DNA of 64,000 bases from assembly GCA_900472575.1 (NCBI GenBank), contig UCIV01000007.1:105508-169507 (forward strand). The letters are read 5' to 3'. Under the pieces are notes generated by a model. That model was given only the letters and a program-made list of their open reading frames with translations, was not told where the DNA came from and did not search any database. Source of the stretch: Hyphomicrobiales bacterium (GTDB lineage: Bacteria; Pseudomonadota; Alphaproteobacteria; Rhizobiales; Rhizobiaceae). Both the position numbers and the translations under genes were made by a program. Numbering within the stretch: the stretch's first letter is position 1; each line of letters begins with the position of its first letter. Of the stretch, positions 43,046 through 52,100 are shown one piece after another.

Positions 43046-45787
43046 TCAATGCGATCGCTTCTCGTCCTTGCTCTTTCGTGGTCGTTCGGCCACCGCGATC
43101 GCGTCTGAGCGGATAAGCTTCAGCCCCCTCGCCTTTTCGAAGCCGTGGATTTCCTTCACATCCAGTTTACGCATGAAGTCGATCGTCTCCTGCGTCAGGA
43201 CCTGGCCCGGAACCATGATCGGAAAGCCGGGCGGATAGGGAATGACGAAATTGGCAGAGACCATTTCCGGCCCGTCTTTGAGACGCTTGTCGCATTCGGT
43301 ACCGAACAGTGGCACATATTCGCATACCGACGCATCATAGGCCTTGAAGAACGCCGTCCGGATATCGCCCTCCGGCGTGTCGCGGCCTGCATCGTGACGA
43401 AACGCCTCATGGAAGTGGCTGAAGTTGGGTAGATCCGGTACGTCCGTCATGAGCGATTTCACGCGCGCAGCAAAGGCAGTGCGCTCGCCTTCCCCGCCAT
43501 CGGAGAGGCGCTCCTCGATGGACTGGCATATCTCAACCAAAACCCTGATCAGATGCGCGACATCGCTGCGGGTGTTGTTGATGTTGGATTGCAGCAGCAC
43601 GCTGTTGCGGGACGTCTTGTTGAGCTGGATGCCGTATTTCTCGGCCAGCAGGCCCTTGAGTTGCGTGCCGTCGAAGCCGGCCGTGCCGCAAACAAGCGTG
43701 ATACGCGTCGGGTCGAGATAGAACTCGTCTTCGTGCATTGCCTTGACGGCATCCGCCCAGGTGGTGCCGTCGCGGATGTATCCCTCAAACCCCGACTGAC
43801 GATAGGATTTGGGGATCATATCATCGGCGTCGAGCGCCCTGAAATATTTCGAGATCAGCCTGTGCTCGTTGACGCTACGCCGGATCTTGAGTGCAATCTC
43901 GATCGCGTTCATCACCAGCCCGTAGCCTTCCAGCTCCATCTGCCGGCGAGCAACGTCAAGGCTTGCGATCAGTTGCTGATTGGGGCTCGTCGATGCGTGG
44001 GTAAACACGGCCTCGCGGAATTGTGCCGCGACGGTATGGAAGTCGACGTCCTTGACGAGAAGCATCGACCCCTGCCGAATAGCCGACATCGACTTGTGGG
44101 TCGAATTCGTCTGGTAGACACGCAACCGGACAAGACGCGGATCGGGAATGAGCTGCGCCGCAAGCAGGGCATCATCGCCTGGGTTTTCGCCTAGTTGCGC
44201 TTTCTGCGCCTCGAATGCTTTCAAAGACGCCGGATCACGCAGCCAGTCTTCGATTTCCTCCGCGGCACCCATCGCTGTTCTTGGGCGCAGGAAGGGCGAG
44301 AAGCGGGCGAAACCCGACCAGGCTTCGTCCCACAGGAAAATCAGATCCGGCTTGATCGCAAGGCATTCCTCCATCACCCGCCGCACATTGTACATATGGC
44401 CATCGAACGTGCAGTTGGTCAAATCCAGAAGCTTAAGCCGATCGAGCCGTCCCTCGGCCTTCAAGGTCAGCAGCGCGCGCTTGATCGTTGCAAGCGGCAC
44501 GGCCCCGTACATCGAATATTCCGTCATAGGAAAGGCTTCGACATAATAGGGCTGCGCGCCCGACAGAACCATTCCGTAATGATGCGACTTGTGGCAGTTG
44601 CGGTCGACGACGGCGATATCGCCCGGAGCCAACAGCGCCTGCACGGCCATCTTGTTGGAGGTTGACGTGCCGTTAGTGACGAAGAAGACGTGGTCAGCGC
44701 CAAACGCCCTTGCCGCCATTTCCTGAGATCGTTTGATATTGCCCGTTGGCTCCAGAAGGCTATCCAGTCCGCCAGTCGTCGCACTGCTTTCGGCCAGAAA
44801 CAGGTTCAGGCCGTAGAATTCGCCGAAATCGCGGATCCAGTCCGACTTGAAGACCGACTTTCCTCTGGCGATCGGTAAAGCATGAAATGTGCCGATCGGC
44901 CGGCGGGCGTATTTCTTGAGGTTGTCGAAGAATGGCGTCTCGTAGCGTGCATAAACACCTTCCAACACGGCCAGGTGCAATTCGAGCATCTCTTCGACCG
45001 CGTAAAAGACGCGTCGCACGCCCTTCGCGTTGGGGTCGCCCGCGATCTTCTCCACCTCGCGATCGGAAAGCAGATAGACGTCGAGTTCCGGGCGAAGCCT
45101 CCGCAGGGCACTGGAGAGACGAAGGGCAGAAGCGTCTGCACTCTCCACCTCGCCGAGCGGATCAAGTACGGAACGCAGGATCGGCGCATCGTGACGCGAG
45201 CGATAGGGAAAACCTTCCGCGAGAACGACTGCAACGATGTTGGGGTTGAGGATCGTCGCGCAGATGGCATCTTCAAAGGAGCCAACCATCACCGGCTCGT
45301 AGATGAAGGCATCCTCGCGCCGCCGCAACCGGCGTATTTCACGTGCAAAGGCCGGCCATCTGGCAGCCGGCTGACTGTTGACGAACAGGACCTCGAAATA
45401 GGGACGCCGTTCACTGGCATCATTCGTCGAGGGCGGCAGGATGTCGGGAACCTCAGACGCCGACATTTCGTCGTGAACGTCCCATTCCGCTGACCGGCTG
45501 CGATATGCATCTGTGAGCAGGCCGTTGGAGATCCGCCGGGCCAATCGTGCAGCACCGCCGGCATCATTCGCCGCGATACTTTCCCGCAGCGCTGCAAGAA
45601 GCTGTGGCCCCGGATAGGCGTGATATTCCTCCACGGCCTCCAGGGCGCTCAAGATTGCTTCCAGCTTCAACCTGTCACCCTGCTGTTTCGCCCAGGCATC
45701 GGCCATTGTCGTCAGTTCGCGCCATTTGTCTGCACGCGCCGAATGGAGGAGGAGGAACTGGTCGATCTGTACGTTTCGATTTGACAT
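43046..45787 (-). CDS. Orn/Lys/Arg-type PLP decarboxylase
   Basis: A 913-aa PLP-dependent decarboxylase. N-terminal region (to about 285) contains a response-regulator-like wing domain (PYFEVLFVNSQPAARW), the major catalytic domain follows, with the PLP lysine near 565 (NSTHKSMSAIRQG), and the C-terminal domain ends PGFPIMVPGQVLTQETIDFM. The exact amino acid (ornithine, lysine or arginine) cannot be named. Such enzymes consume a proton per turnover and counter acid. Flanked by AAEx-type exchangers that could move substrate and amine. ATG at 45787 has GGGAG upstream; the frame is open 44 further codons. Confidence 0.9.
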   Translation of the reverse strand: MSNRNVQIDQFLLLHSARADKWRELTTMADAWAKQQGDRLKLEAILSALEAVEEYHAYPGPQLLAALRESIAANDAGGAARLARRISNGLLTDAYRSRSAEWDVHDEMSASEVPDILPPSTNDASERRPYFEVLFVNSQPAARWPAFAREIRRLRRREDAFIYEPVMVGSFEDAICATILNPNIVAVVLAEGFPYRSRHDAPILRSVLDPLGEVESADASALRLSSALRRLRPELDVYLLSDREVEKIAGDPNAKGVRRVFYAVEEMLELHLAVLEGVYARYETPFFDNLKKYARRPIGTFHALPIARGKSVFKSDWIRDFGEFYGLNLFLAESSATTGGLDSLLEPTGNIKRSQEMAARAFGADHVFFVTNGTSTSNKMAVQALLAPGDIAVVDRNCHKSHHYGMVLSGAQPYYVEAFPMTEYSMYGAVPLATIKRALLTLKAEGRLDRLKLLDLTNCTFDGHMYNVRRVMEECLAIKPDLIFLWDEAWSGFARFSPFLRPRTAMGAAEEIEDWLRDPASLKAFEAQKAQLGENPGDDALLAAQLIPDPRLVRLRVYQTNSTHKSMSAIRQGSMLLVKDVDFHTVAAQFREAVFTHASTSPNQQLIASLDVARRQMELEGYGLVMNAIEIALKIRRSVNEHRLISKYFRALDADDMIPKSYRQSGFEGYIRDGTTWADAVKAMHEDEFYLDPTRITLVCGTAGFDGTQLKGLLAEKYGIQLNKTSRNSVLLQSNINNTRSDVAHLIRVLVEICQSIEERLSDGGEGERTAFAARVKSLMTDVPDLPNFSHFHEAFRHDAGRDTPEGDIRTAFFKAYDASVCEYVPLFGTECDKRLKDGPEMVSANFVIPYPPGFPIMVPGQVLTQETIDFMRKLDVKEIHGFEKARGLKLIRSDAIAVAERPRKSKDEKRSH

Positions 45788-45938
45788 TTCACGCTCCCGT
45801 TGTTTCCCGATTATGGTTGGCGGCACTGGTCGAACCGTGCCGCACTTCCCGCCGCCCGCGATGAAAGAAACTGCAGATGCAAAGACTTGCGCATCGCCGA
45901 GGGTGACGAACTTCTTCACCCTCGACCTGCTGTCTGCT

Positions 45939-47630
45939 TCAGGCCAGAAGCAGAACCAGAACCATGCCCCAGATGGTCAGCAACGTGTTTCCGACGGCAT
46001 AAGTCACCGTGTAGCCCAAGCCCGGAATTTGGCTTTTTGCCCGGTCGTTGATCATTCCGAGGGAGGCCGTCGTCGTGCGCGCGCCGGAGCAGCATCCCAG
46101 CAGGATTGCGGGATGAAAGCGGAAAACGTATTTGCCGACATACATCGCAAGGATCAGCGGGAGCGTCGTTACCATCACACCCCAGAGGAACAGGCTGAAC
46201 CCGAGTTGCTGCAGACCGGCGACGAAGCCAGGTCCCGACGAAATACCGACCACGGCGATAAAAACGTTGAGACCCACGGAATTCATGAACCAGACGGTAG
46301 GCGAAGGTATGCGCCCGAATGTCGGACGGACAGATCGAAGCCATCCGAAGAAAAGGCCAGAAATCAATGCCCCGCCGGATGTCGAAAGCGTCAAGGGTAC
46401 GCTGCCAACCTTGTAGGTCATCGCCCCGATCAAAGCGCCGATTGCGATAGCGGCGCCGATGAAAGCCACGTCGGCAATGTCCGTCTGTGCGTCCGGCCGT
46501 CCAAGAGCCTTTGTTGCCGCAGCGGTATCCTGTGTGCGCCCGACAATCGTCAGAATATCGCCGCGCTGCACCTGCGTGTTCGGCAGGATAGGAATTTCGG
46601 TTGCAGTTGCACCGCGAACAATCTTGCGCAGAAAGACGCCGCGGGCGAGCGGCATGGATGCAAGCTCGGCAAGCGTCTTGCCGTCCACCGCCTTGTTGGT
46701 GACGAAGACATCGACACCGCCGGCCGGGACTGCGAGCAGTTCCTGGTCGTTTATCTCCTCCGCCACACTGCCGATGAGATCGACGAGGATTTCCCGTCGA
46801 CCTGCCACGGCGAGAATGTCGCCGGCGGCGATTACGGTATCGACGGTTGCGTCCTGCACCTTTCCATCGCGCCTGATGCGTTCGATGAATACGCGTTCGG
46901 ACGGAAGCATACGTTCTGCCTCGAGTACGGTCAGGCCCGCGGCTCGTCCCCCCTCCTTCACCCGGTAGGCGCGCAGCTCGTAATGATGCCATGCAGTCCC
47001 TGCACCACCCAGAGCCTTCTTGCCGCCATGCTCGAGTTCGTAACGCTTGCATTCCGCTTCCAGATCTATGCCCAGCAGGGATGGCCCGATCAGCGCAAGA
47101 ACAATGGCGGAGCCCACCGTCCCGAAAATATAGGTGACAGCATAGGCGACAGGCATTGCATCCAGCATCGCCTTGCTCTGTTCAGGCGGAAGGCCAAGAC
47201 GGTTGATGGCATCCGTCGCCAGCCCCATCGAGGCCGAAATCGTCTGGGAACCTGCATAGAGCCCGGCGGCAGAGCCTATGTCATAACCGGCGATGAGTGC
47301 GCCGAAATAGGCAGCCCCCAGGCAGAAGAGGCAGACCACGGCCGCAAAGACTGCCTGCGGAATTCCGTCCTTCGCGATCCCTCTCACGAACTGGGGGCCA
47401 ACCCCATACCCGATCGCGAAAAGGAACATCAGGAAGAATGTCGACTTCAATGGCGGGGAAATGGTGATGCCGAGCTGGCCGATAAGAACCGCGGCAATCA
47501 GCGTTGCAGTGACGGCACCCAGACCCAGCCCTTTATAGGTGAATGAGCCGAAGTAATAGCCAAGGCCCAGCGACAGGAAGATTGCAATTTCAGGATAGGT
47601 GCGGAGTGTGTTTACGAACCAGTCAACCAT
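45939..47630 (-). CDS. AspT/YidE-family exchanger (copy 2)
   Basis: A 563-aa paralogue of the exchanger at 41282, same length and layout: N-terminal membrane block ([35 protein letters not shown]), two TrkA-C domains (about residues 215-375) and a C-terminal membrane block. Probable amino-acid/product antiporter. ATG at 47630 has GAGGGACC upstream; the frame is open 40 further codons. A TAC-N7-TAC site lies 138 bases upstream, suggesting this gene heads the unit through the decarboxylase to the SulP gene. Confidence 0.9.
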   Translation of the reverse strand: MVDWFVNTLRTYPEIAIFLSLGLGYYFGSFTYKGLGLGAVTATLIAAVLIGQLGITISPPLKSTFFLMFLFAIGYGVGPQFVRGIAKDGIPQAVFAAVVCLFCLGAAYFGALIAGYDIGSAAGLYAGSQTISASMGLATDAINRLGLPPEQSKAMLDAMPVAYAVTYIFGTVGSAIVLALIGPSLLGIDLEAECKRYELEHGGKKALGGAGTAWHHYELRAYRVKEGGRAAGLTVLEAERMLPSERVFIERIRRDGKVQDATVDTVIAAGDILAVAGRREILVDLIGSVAEEINDQELLAVPAGGVDVFVTNKAVDGKTLAELASMPLARGVFLRKIVRGATATEIPILPNTQVQRGDILTIVGRTQDTAAATKALGRPDAQTDIADVAFIGAAIAIGALIGAMTYKVGSVPLTLSTSGGALISGLFFGWLRSVRPTFGRIPSPTVWFMNSVGLNVFIAVVGISSGPGFVAGLQQLGFSLFLWGVMVTTLPLILAMYVGKYVFRFHPAILLGCCSGARTTTASLGMINDRAKSQIPGLGYTVTYAVGNTLLTIWGMVLVLLLA

Positions 47631-47767
47631 CGGTCCCTCTCTCGGTTGATCACAGGGGCATGGGAGGTCGTTTCCCTCTGAATGCACCCGGACGGCTCTC
47701 CTTTGCTCCAAACCGCTTGTGGGTGGAGCGCCGAGTTCAGGGTCGCTCACCGGAGAGTGTTCGCGAA

Positions 47768-47786
47768 GTAGAATACGGTATTATAC
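47768..47786. promoter_or_regulatory. TAC-N7-TAC motif G2, before the second exchanger gene
   Basis: GTAGAATACGGTATTATAC. Shares its first nine bases with G1 and is a near palindrome (GTAGAATAC / GTATTATAC). It lies in the gap before 47630. Confidence 0.5.
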
Positions 47787-47856
47787 CGCGGCGGCTGACA
47801 CTGGTTACAAGCGCGCACCCCGAGCCAGAGAGCCTGTCCGCAAATCGTGCATGCGG

Positions 47857-48153
47857 CTAGTGACGCGGCGGCCGCAACAGGATGACATTGGCTCGTGAGA
47901 GGGCCTGTTCGATTTCCTTGGCAAGGCTGTCGATAAGCTCTTCATACTCGAGCCGCCTTGCATCTCTGATATCGGCAGGCAGATGTCGACATTCGTTCAG
48001 AGCGGTTTTGACATCCGCAAGGTCCTCGCAAAGAACCCTGAACTCTTCATCGAGTTCGAACAGGTTATCTATCTGTCTCAGCAAATCCGGAAATCGTTCG
48101 CGAGCTGCGGCAAGTCCGCGCGAATGTGGTGCCTTATCTGAGCTGGATCCCAT
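47857..48153 (-). CDS. Hypothetical 98-aa helical protein
   Basis: A small acidic, helical protein (LLRQIDNLFELDEEFRVLCEDLADVKTALNE) with no recognised domain. ATG at 48153 has a GGGGG stretch four bases upstream; a GTG one codon earlier is in frame. A TAC-N7-TAC site lies 67 bases upstream. Its C-terminal third (YEELIDSLAKEIEQALSR) resembles that of the small gene at 50654, so the two may be distant relatives. Confidence 0.62.
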   Translation of the reverse strand: MGSSSDKAPHSRGLAAARERFPDLLRQIDNLFELDEEFRVLCEDLADVKTALNECRHLPADIRDARRLEYEELIDSLAKEIEQALSRANVILLRPPRH

Positions 48154-48219
48154 CACACCCCCACGAAGGCTTCTATTGCGACAGATTGATTATCGTAGCG
48201 CGGTTCGGGAAAGCGTGAC

Positions 48220-48238
48220 GTATTATACTCGAAATTAC
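48220..48238. promoter_or_regulatory. TAC-N7-TAC motif G3, before the 98-aa gene
   Basis: GTATTATACTCGAAATTAC. The right TAC pair is at seven-base spacing. Nine bases (GTATTATAC) are identical to the right half of G2. It lies 67 bases from the ATG at 48153. Confidence 0.48.
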
Positions 48239-48380
48239 CAAGCCTCCGACGGGAGACCTCTCCTCGGCCGCCTGACCTGTCCGACAGCCATCGCGTCATT
48301 GCATCGCCGGATCCGATGCGATCGAAGGCATGCGATCGTCGAACTCACGACCGTTAGCTCGCCGCGACACGCCGTAACAC

Positions 48381-48399
48381 AGAGATTACGGGAAGTTAC
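48381..48399. promoter_or_regulatory. TAC-N7-TAC motif G4, before PPK2
   Basis: AGAGATTACGGGAAGTTAC; on the other strand this is GTAAC-N5-GTAAT, close to the known CpxR pattern. It is 206 bases from the PPK2 start, farther than most other sites, so it could also act on the divergent gene. Confidence 0.42.
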
Positions 48400-48604
48400 G
48401 AGCCACGCGAAACGGGCCGCACTAGATTAACCGAAGGCTCGCAATCGACGCGACAGCATACCGCTATTTTTTTGGCCGTGTTGTTCATTTCTTCCTGAGG
48501 CCCACTCTCAACACCGTCAATGGTTTTGCCGTCTGGACTGCGTTTTCCGATCACGGCTCGGCCTCATCATGGCCCGGCATATTCAGGCAGTACAGGAGGC
48601 TAGG

Positions 48605-49441
48605 ATGAACCAGTTGCATGACGCGGATCACGAGATCGGAAAAAAGGAAAAGAAGTCGTGGAACTACGACAAGGAGCTCAAGAGGCTCCAGGTGGAACTT
48701 GCTCACCTTCAGGCATGGGTCAAGGATTCTGGCATGCGGGTCGTCATCATATTCGAAGGACGCGATGCGGCCGGCAAAGGCGGCGTCATCAAACGTATCC
48801 TTGAGAAGGTCAGCCCCAGAGTGTTTCGGGTTGTCGCGCTTCCGGCTCCGACAGAGCGTGAGAAGTCTCAGATCTATATGCAACGCTATATTGCGCATCT
48901 TCCTGCCGCCGGTGAGATCGTGATCTTCGACCGCAGCTGGTATAATCGGCCCGGCGTTGACAGGATCATGGGCTTTTGCAGCGAGAAGAAGGCGCGCCGT
49001 TTCCTGGAGCTCGCACCACGTTTCGAAGCAGCAATCGTCGAAAGCGGCGTTCTGCTCCTGAAGTATTTTCTCATCGTCAGCGAGGAAGAGCAGGAACGCC
49101 GTTTCAAGAAGCGTATCGAAGATCCGCTGCGGCAGTGGAAACTGAGCCCGATGGATGTCGAATCCTACCGGCGCTGGTGGGACTACACTCAGGCCTATGA
49201 CGAAATGCTACGCATGACCGACACCGAGCACGCGCCTTGGTGGATAGTCCCCTCAGACGACAAGAAGCGTGCCCGCGTGAACTGCATCGCCCACATTCTC
49301 TCATCCATTCCCTATGAGAGAATAGCGTTCAAGATCCCTGATCTCGGCAAACGCCAGAAGCGGCCGAACGACTATATCGAAGATCAAAGTCCTCGACATA
49401 TCGTGCCTGACATCAGCCGATCAGCACGCCACGGTAATTGA
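48605..49441 (+). CDS. ppk2: Polyphosphate kinase 2 (PPK2)
   Basis: A 278-aa kinase that moves phosphate between polyphosphate and nucleotides. Walker A FEGRDAAGKGG (residues 50-60), Walker B FDRSWYNRPG (108-117), lid-like basic region and IPSDDKKRARVN-type end are present (PSDDKKRARVNCIAHIL). The ATG at 48605 follows GGAGGCTAGG; an upstream ATG at 48569 has no ribosome site. Polyphosphate links energy and stress. Followed by an AI-2E-family gene on the same strand. Confidence 0.94.
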   Translation: MNQLHDADHEIGKKEKKSWNYDKELKRLQVELAHLQAWVKDSGMRVVIIFEGRDAAGKGGVIKRILEKVSPRVFRVVALPAPTEREKSQIYMQRYIAHLPAAGEIVIFDRSWYNRPGVDRIMGFCSEKKARRFLELAPRFEAAIVESGVLLLKYFLIVSEEEQERRFKKRIEDPLRQWKLSPMDVESYRRWWDYTQAYDEMLRMTDTEHAPWWIVPSDDKKRARVNCIAHILSSIPYERIAFKIPDLGKRQKRPNDYIEDQSPRHIVPDISRSARHGN

Positions 49442-49470
49442 GCCCGTTCGTCAGCCAGCGAGGCCAGATC

Positions 49471-50631
49471 ATGAACGCCGCTGCCCCAGCCGATAAGCAG
49501 GAGCCGCATCCCGTCGCGGCAAGCCATATATCGATCGAGGCGCGCGTAAGCGATATCGTCCGGATCGGGGTCATTGCGGCCTTCACCTATTGGTCGGCGC
49601 AACTGATCGCGCCCTTCGCCCTGATCGTTATATGGGCGGCAATAATGACAGTGGCGCTCTATCCGTTGTTCAACCTTTTGACCAAGCTCCTCGGGGGAAG
49701 GCAGTTCCTGTCGGCATCCACTCTCGTCGCCGCATGTCTTATCGTGATCATCAGCCCTCTGGCGCTCGCTGCGGTGAACTTTGTCGATACCCTGCAGACA
49801 TTTTTTTCGGATGCCGTCGGCTTCCACATACCGAGGGCGCCAGAGCGACTGAATGAGGTTCCGATCGTCGGAACAAAACTCTACTCTGCCTGGAATGAGG
49901 CTGCCACCAACGTGGCCGCAGCGATACTGTCGTTCAAGCAGCCGTTGCGTGAGGCGGGTGGGGTCATTCTGGGCAGGGTTCTATCAATCGGCGGTGGGAT
50001 CCTCAGCTTCATCGTTTCGGTAATTCTGTGTGGTGTTTTCCTGACCATGGCGCCTCGCCTCGCCTCCGGCATTCAGATCTTGGCAAGCCGCATCGCTGGC
50101 GAAAGAGGTGTAGGATTCGCGAAACTGGCGGGCACGACGGTTAGGAACGTTTCGCGCGGCGTGATTGGCGTCGCACTGCTCCAGGCCATCTTATGCGGAT
50201 TGATCTTCATGGCCTTTGGTGTGCCGGTGCGAGGGGCTTTAACCTACGGCGTATTCATTTTGTGCCTGATACAGATTGGGCCAGCCCTCATCCTGTTACC
50301 GCTCCTTGTCTGGATTTGGTTTTCTTGGCCGTTCAACGTCTCCGCTCTGTTCACGGCAATTATCGTGCCGGTCATGCTGGTGGACAATATTTTGAAACCT
50401 ATATTGATTTCCAGAGGACTTTCGACGCCCATGCCCGTCATTCTGGTCGGGGTTATTGGCGGCACGCTGACCCACGGGCTCGTGGGACTTTTCATCGGTC
50501 CGATCGTTTTGGGCGTATTTTATGATTTGATCGTCGCTTGGGCATGGCCGCAACCGCCCGTTTCACAACCATCCACCTCTATCATAAAATCAGCCGATGA
50601 GATCGGGTCGGAAAATCTACCCGGAAGCTGA
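49471..50631 (+). CDS. AI-2E-family (PerM/UPF0118) transporter-like protein
   Basis: A 386-aa membrane protein with about eight segments and the typical family end (GVIGGTLTHGLVGLFIGPIVLGVFYDLI). The family includes TqsA and sodium/proton antiporters; the substrate here is unknown. ATG at 49471 is preceded by GAGG. It starts 29 bases after PPK2, so it is probably co-transcribed. Confidence 0.88.
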   Translation: MNAAAPADKQEPHPVAASHISIEARVSDIVRIGVIAAFTYWSAQLIAPFALIVIWAAIMTVALYPLFNLLTKLLGGRQFLSASTLVAACLIVIISPLALAAVNFVDTLQTFFSDAVGFHIPRAPERLNEVPIVGTKLYSAWNEAATNVAAAILSFKQPLREAGGVILGRVLSIGGGILSFIVSVILCGVFLTMAPRLASGIQILASRIAGERGVGFAKLAGTTVRNVSRGVIGVALLQAILCGLIFMAFGVPVRGALTYGVFILCLIQIGPALILLPLLVWIWFSWPFNVSALFTAIIVPVMLVDNILKPILISRGLSTPMPVILVGVIGGTLTHGLVGLFIGPIVLGVFYDLIVAWAWPQPPVSQPSTSIIKSADEIGSENLPGS

Positions 50632-50653
50632 AATCAACACGCACCCAACATGC

Positions 50654-50902
50654 TCAACTCATCTCAGAGCAATAGCGAGAAACTTCGCGTTCGATTTCAC
50701 GGCAGAGGTCTTCGTATTCATGAACGCGTTTCACGTCAGTTGGCCGCTCCAATCGTAGACGATCTAGCGCGATTGTCGCGAGGTCGTAGGATTCGAAGAG
50801 ATCGGCAATCGTGTCGCTGACATGGCTGCGGAGCTGATCTCGCAGTGCAGGCAATTTCAACATGAGTTTGTTGCGCCCGCTGCGGGCATTGGAAGACTGC
50901 AT
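50654..50902 (-). CDS. Hypothetical 82-aa helical protein
   Basis: A small basic-then-acidic protein (LRDQLRSHVSDTIADLFESYDLATIALDRLRLERP, ending YCSEMS). No domain is recognised. ATG at 50902 has AAGG eight bases upstream. Convergent with the AI-2E-family gene. Its YEDLCREIEREVSRY segment resembles YEELIDSLAKEIEQALSR of the 98-aa protein at 47857. Confidence 0.5.
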   Translation of the reverse strand: MQSSNARSGRNKLMLKLPALRDQLRSHVSDTIADLFESYDLATIALDRLRLERPTDVKRVHEYEDLCREIEREVSRYCSEMS

Positions 50903-51135
50903 CCCGATTGCCTTGGTTCAACCTCTCCGACAAAATTCGACGAGGCGCCAGATAGTTCCAGTGTCGCAATCAAAAGCCTGAAAGTATCTCAGCAACCCGC
51001 TTCGGGCCGGGCAACGCATGGAGCACGATAGCGGTAAGTCTCTCTCGGAAGCTACCCATTGCGCAGAACGCGGCAGCGCGTGATCCCGCGCTGTCGCTTT
51101 TGTTTTAAGTCTTACGGAACCGCATCCACCAGAGG

Positions 51136-52071
51136 CTAGTCCATCGTGATATCCCAATCGTCACCCGGATTGAACAACCGGGTTTGCGACGCACGTTCTT
51201 GCGTTTCGTCTCCCAGGTCCTTCTCGTATACGACCCCAGAGTAGTTGACGATGAAGGTTTGGACGCCCGTGACGCCATAGGTAACCGGCCAGGCGATCAG
51301 TGCAAAACCGTTCGTCATGTTACCATTCACGATATAGCTGTACTCGCCGCCTAGCACATTCGGTCCCTGCCCCGTCAGAATACGGTATCGGTAACCGTAA
51401 TACCCTTCACCCTGCTTGGCCTTGCTGAAGGCCGCAGATTCGAGCATCGGCCCTGCCGGGCTTTCCTCTTCATCGTCGTTGGCTTGCCAATATAGTCCAT
51501 CGCGTTTGCCGGGCGAGCTGATCAGCCGTTGAGCGAACTCGACAATCTGATCCCCGTCTTCGTCTATCCGGGCATATTCGTATTGGGCGTCGACATAATC
51601 ACGCATGGTATCGATCGTGACGAGTTCATTCTCGCCAATCCGTCGGTTAACGATCTCTTCCAGCCCTATCTCCGTGTCGAACGACCATTGGCCGTTGGCC
51701 TGCTTGGAGAGCGGAAATGGCAAAGGCCACAGGATATCTCCGACGGCAACGACCTTGAATCCCCTCACGTCCTGAAGGCGCAACTGTCTCGCTGCCCCCT
51801 CGCGGATCAGATCGAGGCTCGTCATGGCCTCGCTGCTGTCACGTAGCTTGCTGGCATTGAGCCCAAGCAGCTTTGCCAAGCCGTCGACATCCTGCGCCTT
51901 CAGCACCTTGCCGAATTCGTCCATCGCGGCTGAGGGCTCCACGAAGGATGGTGGTATCTCGCCTTTGAATTCCTGAAGGTTTGTCTTCTGCGCGGCCTCT
52001 GACGGTGTCGCGATGGCTACTGCAGCGGCCATGACAGTCAGTCCAACCAATAAACTAATCTTCTGCCTCAT
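51136..52071 (-). CDS. DUF2950 periplasmic protein
   Basis: A 311-aa exported protein with a signal peptide (residues 1-26, ending SEAAQ) and the DUF2950 region (EYARIDEDGDQIVEFAQRLISSPGKRDGLYW, then GYYGYRYRILTGQGPNVLGGEYSYIVNG). Function unknown; DUF2950 genes are regularly next to DUF3300 genes, as here. Transcribed after the DUF3300 gene with a 29-base gap. Confidence 0.9.
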   Translation of the reverse strand: MRQKISLLVGLTVMAAAVAIATPSEAAQKTNLQEFKGEIPPSFVEPSAAMDEFGKVLKAQDVDGLAKLLGLNASKLRDSSEAMTSLDLIREGAARQLRLQDVRGFKVVAVGDILWPLPFPLSKQANGQWSFDTEIGLEEIVNRRIGENELVTIDTMRDYVDAQYEYARIDEDGDQIVEFAQRLISSPGKRDGLYWQANDDEEESPAGPMLESAAFSKAKQGEGYYGYRYRILTGQGPNVLGGEYSYIVNGNMTNGFALIAWPVTYGVTGVQTFIVNYSGVVYEKDLGDETQERASQTRLFNPGDDWDITMD

Positions 52072-52100
52072 GATCTGTCTCCAAACACTGTTAGGAACGT

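Larger units (their letters stand above)
48157..48604. promoter_or_regulatory. Divergent control region between the 98-aa gene and PPK2
   Basis: This 448-base gap separates divergent genes. It holds two copies of the TAC-N7-TAC motif, G3 at 48220-48238 and G4 at 48381-48399, listed separately. No protein-coding gene or other feature is recognised. Confidence 0.6.

Noticed and set aside
45726..47546. 606-codon open frame antisense to the second exchanger
   Set aside because: Composition is that of a mirror frame (runs of Arg, Gln, His, no domain), while the minus strand encodes a clear AspT-type protein.
51074..51093. Hairpin CAGCGCG/CGCGCTG followed by a T-rich stretch
   Set aside because: The T-rich side is on the plus strand, yet the nearest plus-strand gene ends more than 400 bases away; it is not placed to end the DUF2950 gene. 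A chance structure is possible.
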